From an uncultured Bacilli bacterium (GTDB lineage Bacteria; Bacillota_I; Bacilli_A; RF39; UBA660): a stretch of 21,916 nucleotides of DNA. The position numbers and the translations under genes were made by a program. The stretch spans positions 1 through 21,916 of the forward strand of contig CAKOPK010000016.1 of assembly GCA_934099115.1 (NCBI GenBank), written 5' to 3'. This document shows positions 13,541 through 20,152 of the stretch, piece after piece; the stretch's first letter is position 1; every line of letters starts with the position of its first letter. A model generated the notes under the pieces. It was not told the origin of the DNA, searched no databases, and worked only from the letters and a program-made list of their open reading frames with translations.

Positions 13541-14797
13541 TTAAGATTTATTCTTAGGAATCGTAAATAATATAACTAAACCATTTTTATTATAAGCTTT
13601 TATAGTTCCTCCGTGCATTTCTACAAATTCTTTTACTATAGATAAACCTAAACCGGATATTTTTCTGGAAGTATCCGTGGTAAATAAAGGTTTAAATATC
13701 TTCTTTAAAAGTTGTTCATTTACTCCTGGGCCATTATCTCTTACATAGAATAAATAATCTTTTTTATCACTTGCTATTTCTATTTCTATTTTGCCACTAT
13801 TTTTTAAGTAACGCACACTATTAGAAATCATATTCGAAAAAATTCTTTTCATTTTTAGAACATCTATTTCTATTAATTCATTGGGTATTTTGGTGTTTAC
13901 AATAAACTCTATGTTATTGTTACTTAATTCTATTTTATAATCGTTATTTAATTCATTTACAATATCTTTTATTTGAATCATGGTCTTTTTTAATAAAATT
14001 CTTTCTTCTTTTAATAAATAATCATCGAATGTTGCTAAAATGTCTTTAATATTGAGTGCTTTTGTATATATTTTTTCATTATATTGGGCTGTTTCATCAT
14101 TTAAATTTTGGTCTTTTATTAAACTAGCATAACCAATAATAGATGTAAGAGGTGTCTTAATATCATGAGATATACTTGCAATAATTCTAGTTTGTTCTTT
14201 CTTTTCTTCATCTAGACTATAAGCTAGATTTGTAAATTCGTTTTGGATTAAGTCTAGTTCATTTCCTATTACTCTTTTCTTAGGCTTTTTTCCTAATTTA
14301 TAATTTCTTATATCTTCAATAAGACTACCTATAGGCTTTAAAAGAGTTTGTCTTGTATAAATAATAATAAAGATAAAGATAACTGCGATTACAAATATTT
14401 GAAGTAATAATAACTCTATAATAAGCCAAGTAATATTAATAAAATTATTAAAATAAATCTTTAATAAATAAACATCGTCTCCTACTTTTACTATTTTATT
14501 TAAAAAAGAGAAATTATTTTTAATCTTCTTTCCCATTATAAGTTTACCATTAATATCTTCTAAATTAATGGAAACAGGATTTTTTTCTAAGACTGCTTTA
14601 ATATCTGTTTCTAAATCATTATAAGAGGAATAACTCTGATTAATTTCTTCATTTAATATATTCAATTTAAAGTTTTCTATTTCTGGGAATATAGGCCTTA
14701 TTCGAAAAAAGAACCAAGAGCCTAAAATTAATAAATTAATTAGACTTCCCATGATAGCTGCTAAAATAAATCTGCTTTCTAATTTTATTTTACTCAT
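13541..14797 (-). CDS. Sensor histidine kinase (OmpR-partner class)
   Basis: 418 residues. Membrane helix 1 at about 10-31, extracytoplasmic sensor of about 85 residues, membrane helix 2 at about 122-147, and a HAMP-like linker. Next is the HisKA H-box IASISHDIKTPL with phospho-His211, then the N-box SNMISNSVRYL, the G1 box DNGPGVNE and the G2 box ISGLGLSIVKEFVEMHGG, ending in a complete ATPase domain. All catalytic motifs are intact. It overlaps the response-regulator gene by 8 nt and so forms a pair with it. The signal is unknown. Its place directly before the lipid operon suggests that envelope lipid genes may be its targets, which is inference. Confidence 0.93.
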   Translation of the reverse strand: MSKIKLESRFILAAIMGSLINLLILGSWFFFRIRPIFPEIENFKLNILNEEINQSYSSYNDLETDIKAVLEKNPVSINLEDINGKLIMGKKIKNNFSFLNKIVKVGDDVYLLKIYFNNFINITWLIIELLLLQIFVIAVIFIFIIIYTRQTLLKPIGSLIEDIRNYKLGKKPKKRVIGNELDLIQNEFTNLAYSLDEEKKEQTRIIASISHDIKTPLTSIIGYASLIKDQNLNDETAQYNEKIYTKALNIKDILATFDDYLLKEERILLKKTMIQIKDIVNELNNDYKIELSNNNIEFIVNTKIPNELIEIDVLKMKRIFSNMISNSVRYLKNSGKIEIEIASDKKDYLFYVRDNGPGVNEQLLKKIFKPLFTTDTSRKISGLGLSIVKEFVEMHGGTIKAYNKNGLVILFTIPKNKS

Positions 14798-15473
14798 TAC
14801 TGTACCTCAAAAATTTATAACCATAACCCCAGACTGTTTTAATATATTTATCATGGTCATTTAATTTATCTCTTAAACTTTTTATATTAACTGCAACTGT
14901 TCCTATATCGCCATATTCACTTCCCCATACTGCTTCAAATATTTGTTCCTTTGATAAAGCAATATCCATGTTTTCCATAAAATAGCGTAATAATTCAAAT
15001 TCTCTAGTAGTTAAGTTTACTTTTTCTCCATCTTTTATTACTTCGTAACTATCTTTATTTAATATAATAGAACCACTTATAATTAAATTTTCTGATGTAA
15101 TTTCTCTACTACGTTCTTTTAGTCTTAATAAAGATTTAATCTTTAATATTAATTCAGTATTATCAAAGGGTTTGGTAATATAATCATCTCCCCCTATTTC
15201 ATAACCAATCATCTTGTCAATTAATTCTGTTTTTGCAGTTACAAAAATAATAGGACATGTTACTAAGTTACGTATTTTTGCACATAATTCTGTGCCAGTT
15301 ATACCAGGCATCATGATATCTAACATAATTAAATCATAATGCTCTTTACGAATTAAACTTGGTACTAAAGATGGGTCATTTACTATTTTAGAAGTGATAT
15401 TTTCTTTCTTTAATATTAAAGAGATTAATTCTGAAATATCAATATCATCATCTACTATTAATACATTTTTCAT
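14790..15473 (-). CDS. OmpR/PhoB-family response regulator
   Basis: 227 residues. The receiver domain carries the acidic pocket VDDD (8-10), phospho-Asp52 in MLDIMMPG, the switch Thr in FVTAKTE and Lys in YITKPFD. A short linker leads to a winged-helix DNA-binding domain with LTTREFELLRYFM and the recognition part VAVNIKSLRDKL, ending GYGYKFLRY. It is 16 nt downstream of the rlmCD-like gene and 8 nt overlapping the kinase, so probably all three share a transcript from the promoter at about 16718. Confidence 0.94.
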   Translation of the reverse strand: MKNVLIVDDDIDISELISLILKKENITSKIVNDPSLVPSLIRKEHYDLIMLDIMMPGITGTELCAKIRNLVTCPIIFVTAKTELIDKMIGYEIGGDDYITKPFDNTELILKIKSLLRLKERSREITSENLIISGSIILNKDSYEVIKDGEKVNLTTREFELLRYFMENMDIALSKEQIFEAVWGSEYGDIGTVAVNIKSLRDKLNDHDKYIKTVWGYGYKFLRYSNE

Positions 15474-15489
15474 ACTGCCTCCTGTTTTA

Positions 15490-16695
15490 TTAAATACGTT
15501 TTAAAATACATATACTTTCTAAATGATAGCTATAACTAAACATATCTAATATTTGATAATCTTCTAACTTATAAGAACTCTCTAATTGTTTTAAATCTCT
15601 CATAAGTGTTGATGGGTCACAAGATACATAGATTATCTTTTTAGGTAACTCTTTTAAGAGAAAGCTTATAGTGTGTTTATCTAAACCACTTCTTGGAGGG
15701 TCAACTATAATTGTATCAAAAGTTTTATTTAATTTATCTACTGTTTTAGATACATCTCCTAATAAAAATTTAATATTATCCCTTTTGTTTATTTTAGCAT
15801 TTAATATTCCGTTTAATATCGCATTCGATATAATTTCTACACTATAAACTTCTTTAGCTTTTAAGCTTGCTACTAAACCTAGAGTGCCTACTCCGCTATA
15901 AAGGTCTAATACTCTACTATTTGGTTCTATATTTTCTTTTATCATATCAAATAGAATAGAACATATATAAGGATTAACTTGAAAAAAAGAATTATATGAT
16001 ATTTTAAATAAGAAACCATTTATACGTTCATATAGAAAATCATCACCATATATTGATTTATTATTATAAACAATACCTACTAGTTTTACTTTTTCTTTTA
16101 ATAATTCTAAATCTATAGAATAGTTTTCTTCTAAAGTATCTATTATTAATAATACTTCTTTATTTTGATTTACTCTTATTGTTAAATTAGCATTATCTAA
16201 GTGTAAGTAAGAATAATTATCTACTACGGTATTAATTGTTGGGTTTGCTACTAAACATTTTTTTATAGGAACTAATATATGGCTATTTTTCTTGTAATAG
16301 CCAATATTACCATTCATTATTTTTAGACTAACTTTATTACGATAATAATTATTATGGGGATTACTAATTATCTTTAATTCTTTCTTATAATCTATTTTAT
16401 TTTTTAAAAGTAATTCTTCTACTTTTTTCTTTTTAAATTCTAAAGTTTTAGAATATTCTAAATGAAAAAGACTACACCCACCACAATCTAAGAAATAAGG
16501 ACATGAACTTGGTATTCTCTCTTTACTTGTTGTTAGATATTCTAAAACTTCTCCTTCATTATATTTTTTTGTTTCTTTAGTAATTTTTATTAATACTTCT
16601 TCTTCTGGTAAAGCAAATGGTACAAAAGTAATTTTATTATTTATATAACATATTCCTCTTCCATAATGGTCTAGAGACTCTATAGTGGTTTTCAT
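15490..16695 (-). CDS. 23S rRNA (uracil-5-)-methyltransferase, RlmCD/RumA family
   Basis: 401 residues. An N-terminal TRAM domain (GRGICYINNKITFVPFALP) comes first. The [4Fe-4S] cysteines follow: Cys65, Cys71 and Cys74 in CPYFLDCGGC, with a fourth at Cys147. The Rossmann SAM site is VLDLYSGVGTLGL, then VDPPRSGLD, and the nucleophile is Cys359 in IIYVSCDPSTL. The enzyme makes 5-methyluridine in 23S rRNA, and one Bacillus enzyme does both U747 and U1939; tRNA U54 methylation by a relative is a less likely alternative. SD TAGGA lies about 8 nt before ATG 16695. Confidence 0.92.
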   Translation of the reverse strand: MKTTIESLDHYGRGICYINNKITFVPFALPEEEVLIKITKETKKYNEGEVLEYLTTSKERIPSSCPYFLDCGGCSLFHLEYSKTLEFKKKKVEELLLKNKIDYKKELKIISNPHNNYYRNKVSLKIMNGNIGYYKKNSHILVPIKKCLVANPTINTVVDNYSYLHLDNANLTIRVNQNKEVLLIIDTLEENYSIDLELLKEKVKLVGIVYNNKSIYGDDFLYERINGFLFKISYNSFFQVNPYICSILFDMIKENIEPNSRVLDLYSGVGTLGLVASLKAKEVYSVEIISNAILNGILNAKINKRDNIKFLLGDVSKTVDKLNKTFDTIIVDPPRSGLDKHTISFLLKELPKKIIYVSCDPSTLMRDLKQLESSYKLEDYQILDMFSYSYHLESICILKRI

Positions 16696-16717
16696 TTCAT
16701 CAGTCCTAACTAAATAG

Positions 16718-16746
16718 ATTATATCAGAAAATAGATAATAAAACTA
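16718..16746 (-). promoter_or_regulatory. Extended -10 promoter of the rlmCD-RR-HK unit
   Basis: Minus strand TGATATAAT (16718-16726): perfect TATAAT with TG-N extension. The -35 region (TAGTTT, 16741-16746) is poor, as is common with extended -10 promoters. Confidence 0.55.
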
Positions 16747-16768
16747 GAAAAATATAGAAAGTATGTGG

Positions 16769-16797
16769 TTGTATTAAATTTCTACTTATTGTATAAT
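16769..16797 (+). promoter_or_regulatory. Promoter of the secretion ATPase gene
   Basis: TTGTAT (16769-16774), 17-nt spacer, perfect TATAAT (16792-16797). Predicted start about 16804 places the SD AGGAAG (16809-16814) just inside the 5' end of the mRNA. Confidence 0.6.
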
Positions 16798-16821
16798 TAA
16801 ATAAGAATAGGAAGTGGCATT

Positions 16822-18027
16822 ATAAAAACTTTTGATTATGAAAAAACTTCGATAGTAGAAGTAGTTAATACTATTATAATGGATGCAATAAAAAAGAAAG
16901 CTAGTGATATTCATTTTGACCCAACACTTGATGCTTTAATGGTTAGAATAAGAATTGATGGGGAATTACAAGATTATACAAAAATACCAAATATACTTAA
17001 AAAAAATGTAATTACTAGAATTAAAATTATTAGTGGGATGAATATAACAGAAACTCGTCTTCCTCAGGATGGTGCTATTAAAAATGCTATTAAAGATATG
17101 ACTCTTGATTTGCGTGTTTCTTCTTTACCTGTTATTGATGGAGAAAAAGTTGTAATTCGTATTTTAGATTATAGTATGAGTTTAAATGGATTAGAAAATT
17201 TAGGATTTTCTCCTGTTAATTTAAATCGATTAGAGAAAATGATTAAAAATCCTAATGGTTTAATATTAGTTACTGGTGCTACTGGTACTGGTAAGTCTAC
17301 TACTGTTTATGCTTTATTGCAAAAATTAAATACAAAAGAACGGAATATTATTACTGTTGAAGATCCAGTAGAAATGCGTATTTTAAATATTAATCAAGTG
17401 CAAGTTTTAAGTGATATTGGACTTACTTTTTCTCATACTCTTAGAAGTATTTTAAGACAAGACCCTGATATCATTATGGTTGGAGAAATAAGAGATAATG
17501 AGACTGCTAAAATAGCTGTTAGAGCAAGTATAACTGGTCATTTAGTTTTATCTACTGTTCATACAAATAATTCTTTAACTACTATTGAAAGATTGTTAGA
17601 TATGGAAGTAGAAAGATATTTATTGGGTTCTGCTCTAACTGGCATTGTTTCTCAAAAATTAGTTAAAAAACTTTGTCCTAAATGTCGTGGTACTAGACCT
17701 ACTACTGCTTATGAAAAAAAATTAATGAAAAAACATTTAGGTGTTACGGTAAATGAGGTATATGTTCCTGTTGGTTGTAAAGAATGTAATCATGGTTATT
17801 TAGGTAGAATTGCTATTCATGAAGTTTTAAGTATTAATGAAGCTATTAGAGAAGCTATTACTTCTAATATTAACCGTAAAGATTTAAAAGAATTAGTTTA
17901 TAATTCAAAAGAAGATATTACTACTATGTTTGAAGATGGACTTGCTAAAGTTGTAGAAGGTTTAACTTCTATGGAAGAAATACTTAAAACTGTAGATATA
18001 GCAAGTGATGATGAATTAGAAGTTTAA
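16822..18027 (+). CDS. Type II secretion/type IV pilus assembly ATPase (GspE/PilB/ComGA family), apparent non-AUG start
   Basis: About 402 residues. The first ATG is 16879, but the reading frame is open back to a TAA at 16798, and the extra residues KTFDYEKTSIVEVVNTII are exactly the helix that precedes DAIKKKASDIHFDP in this family. The SD AGGAAG (16809-16814) fits a start at ATA 16822 (7 nt) or ATT 16819 (4 nt). ATG 16879 has no SD. The core is complete: ASDIHFDP, Walker A GATGTGKST, Walker B DPDIIMVGEIRD, His box STVHTNNS, and a C-terminal zinc knuckle with CPKC and CKEC. It would power pilus-like or DNA-uptake fibre assembly from the cytoplasmic face. No GspF, prepilin or peptidase gene is nearby. 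An N1 domain is absent. Confidence 0.85.
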   Translation: MKTFDYEKTSIVEVVNTIIMDAIKKKASDIHFDPTLDALMVRIRIDGELQDYTKIPNILKKNVITRIKIISGMNITETRLPQDGAIKNAIKDMTLDLRVSSLPVIDGEKVVIRILDYSMSLNGLENLGFSPVNLNRLEKMIKNPNGLILVTGATGTGKSTTVYALLQKLNTKERNIITVEDPVEMRILNINQVQVLSDIGLTFSHTLRSILRQDPDIIMVGEIRDNETAKIAVRASITGHLVLSTVHTNNSLTTIERLLDMEVERYLLGSALTGIVSQKLVKKLCPKCRGTRPTTAYEKKLMKKHLGVTVNEVYVPVGCKECNHGYLGRIAIHEVLSINEAIREAITSNINRKDLKELVYNSKEDITTMFEDGLAKVVEGLTSMEEILKTVDIASDDELEV

Positions 18028-18034
18028 AGTATTT

Positions 18035-18068
18035 AAAAAGGTTAAAGATTTGGTTCTTTAACCTTTTT
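18035..18068. terminator. Bidirectional terminator after the ATPase gene and the surface-protein operon
   Basis: Perfect 14-bp inverted repeat AAAAAGGTTAAAGA (18035-18048) / TCTTTAACCTTTTT (18055-18068), 6-nt loop, T-tract on the plus exit and A/T-rich on the minus exit. Confidence 0.85.
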
Positions 18069-18070
18069 TA

Positions 18071-20122
18071 TTAGGAAACTGTATAAGGATTAGAAATAGT
18101 ACCATTTCCACTTGAAAATTGAGTATCTGATTTTAGATTGACTACTGGACGAACGCCAAATGTATTGCTTACATCATTTCCACTCATTCTACCAGCCGAA
18201 TGCATAAAACATACAATTGCATAAGGATAAAAATAATTAGATGGAGACATTGTCCAATAACTTTGATTAGTATACAAATAATATTTTGAATTATTGGTTC
18301 TTCCATATACTCCTCCAGCATAGGATATTTCATCTAATGTGATTAATCCTATAGTCACATTAAATCTATCTTCTATATCCGTACATTTTAAGCTTGGAGT
18401 TTTATTATCTATTAATCTATACTCTGGTGCATAACTTGTAGTTGTCATTTTGCTTCCAGTTCCACTATGTGGTGTTCTATCATTACAAAAATTTGCCCCT
18501 TCTCCTGTTGCTATATAATTTGTATAGTCGTTTAAATGATTACTATACCAACTATCTAGTGTTTCTTTGATGGTACTATCCACCACTCTTCCATGAACAG
18601 AATTACTTGAATATTGATATCCTACATGCATGTTATAATTATAATTTGTATTAAATGGGCACACTCCTATTTGAGTTGTTTCTCCTATAGTATCCGTTGT
18701 TGTTCCATTATAGATCATTCTTATGGTGCCATCTCCATTTATGCGGATGATTCTCCAATAAAATCCTCCAAATTTTACCCAATTATCTGTTGGTGCTCCT
18801 GCAAAATAGTAACTTGTTCCATAATCATCTTCTGCTGTATATAATGTTCCAGTATTTGTATTTTCTACTGTTGTACTAAAATCTGTTCTTGTTGTTATAG
18901 TTGGTGAATTAGTTAAAATTGCATCTTTTAAAACATTCTTTATTTCTACACTAGTTGTCTTTACTGCGCTTTGGTTTCCTGCACTATCTACTACATAGAC
19001 ATAAATACTGTATGTTCCTGCTCCTACTGTAACACTGTAAGTGTTGCTTGTTCTAGATGTATAATTTCTTCCTCCATCTATACTGTAATAGTATGTTAAT
19101 CCTCCACTTCCTACATCTGTAGCATTTACTGATATGTTTATTGTTTTATTGTTTACACTCGCACTCATATTTGATATCGTTGGTTTCGTTACATCTACTT
19201 TATATGCTTCTGAACATTTAACTCCTGTATTATTTCCTACTATATCTGTTGAAATTGCACATACTCTTTGAGCACTACTTGCTGTTCCAAATGTATAGTT
19301 ATAACTTGCTTCTGTATTTCCTGCATTTATATTAATATTTGGTGTACAACTACTATTTGTTGTTACACAATATTGGAATGTTCCTATATTATTCTCATCT
19401 GTTGCTTTTATATTCATGGTATATGATTTATACCATCCATTATTTCCTACTGTATTAGATCCCGTATTAAACATTAAATTTGGGGCAGCATTATCTAACC
19501 AGATAGATCCTGTTATTACACTCGTTTCATTTCCTTCTTCATCTACTGCTTTCGTATATATTGTATATTTAGATGCACTTAACTTTACTCCTTGCCATTC
19601 TGTAAATGTATAACTATTACTTGTACTTTCTACATAATTAGTTCCATCTAAACTATAATAATACTTTGTTACTTTATATAGATTAGTTGATTTAAAATCA
19701 TTGGTTACTGTTACTGTTTTATTGGTATAATCTCCACTTAATGATAAACTCATTTCTGGAGTATATGTAAAATATATCCAACATTTTACTGGTTCTGTCA
19801 CTTCCATATTAAGTGACCATGCTTCATTAGACCAAGTCGCTTTATTTGCTATACTTTCTACACTACATACTACTTTATCAAATTGATAACCACTATTCTT
19901 ATCTGGGAAAGCTCTTTTTGTTTTGTTTCCCCAATAGACCGCTACTTTAGCATCAGAATTAGAATAGTTTAATATTTCTCCTTCTGCTAATTCCATACTT
20001 TGGGTTGTCTTATATTTGGCTCTAGAAGTTAATTGAAACACAGTAGCAATTACTGCTATAAACACTAATACAATTCCTACATACTTTTTTAAACTATATG
20101 TTTTTAATTTTTCTAGTTTCAT
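18071..20122 (-). CDS. Secreted/surface protein with Ig-like repeats and a C-terminal lectin-like variable domain
   Basis: 683 residues. The basic N-terminus and one hydrophobic helix (about 14-30) are followed by TSRAKYKTTQSMELAEGEI, which recalls SipW/TasA-type exported proteins. Residues about 120-390 look like several Ig/Big-type beta domains (repeated YYYSLDG-N-Y and KAVDEEGN or VVDSAGN patterns). Residues about 397-683 form one copy of the repeated domain also found twice in the upstream gene. That domain contains AEDDYGTSYYFAG, FYWRIIRINGDGTIRMIY, NFCNDRTP and GVRPVVNLKSD, and ends NPYTVS. It resembles the C-type-lectin/sulfatase-modifying-fold domains catalogued as DUF6273 in gut Bacillota, an assignment from memory. 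There is no LPxTG or C-terminal membrane anchor, so the N-terminal helix may anchor it. The SD AAAGGA lies before ATG 20122, 30 nt after the upstream gene. Confidence 0.8.
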   Translation of the reverse strand: MKLEKLKTYSLKKYVGIVLVFIAVIATVFQLTSRAKYKTTQSMELAEGEILNYSNSDAKVAVYWGNKTKRAFPDKNSGYQFDKVVCSVESIANKATWSNEAWSLNMEVTEPVKCWIYFTYTPEMSLSLSGDYTNKTVTVTNDFKSTNLYKVTKYYYSLDGTNYVESTSNSYTFTEWQGVKLSASKYTIYTKAVDEEGNETSVITGSIWLDNAAPNLMFNTGSNTVGNNGWYKSYTMNIKATDENNIGTFQYCVTTNSSCTPNININAGNTEASYNYTFGTASSAQRVCAISTDIVGNNTGVKCSEAYKVDVTKPTISNMSASVNNKTINISVNATDVGSGGLTYYYSIDGGRNYTSRTSNTYSVTVGAGTYSIYVYVVDSAGNQSAVKTTSVEIKNVLKDAILTNSPTITTRTDFSTTVENTNTGTLYTAEDDYGTSYYFAGAPTDNWVKFGGFYWRIIRINGDGTIRMIYNGTTTDTIGETTQIGVCPFNTNYNYNMHVGYQYSSNSVHGRVVDSTIKETLDSWYSNHLNDYTNYIATGEGANFCNDRTPHSGTGSKMTTTSYAPEYRLIDNKTPSLKCTDIEDRFNVTIGLITLDEISYAGGVYGRTNNSKYYLYTNQSYWTMSPSNYFYPYAIVCFMHSAGRMSGNDVSNTFGVRPVVNLKSDTQFSSGNGTISNPYTVS
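18074..18930 (-). repeat. Lectin-like domain copy 3
   Basis: About 857 bp encoding LKDAIL to NPYTVS. Closely similar to copies 1 and 2, including identical DNA stretches around AEDDYGTSYY. The hypervariable segment is about 18158-18237, between MSPS and GVRPVV. It has extra cysteines (GVCPFN, IVCFMH) absent from the other copies. Confidence 0.8.
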
Positions 20123-20152
20123 ATTTGTTTTCCTTTCTTTTAAAATTAAATA

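Noticed and set aside
16840..16856. ATG at 16839 as an upstream start of the ATPase
   Set aside because: That ATG is out of frame and runs into a stop within a few codons, so it cannot be the start.
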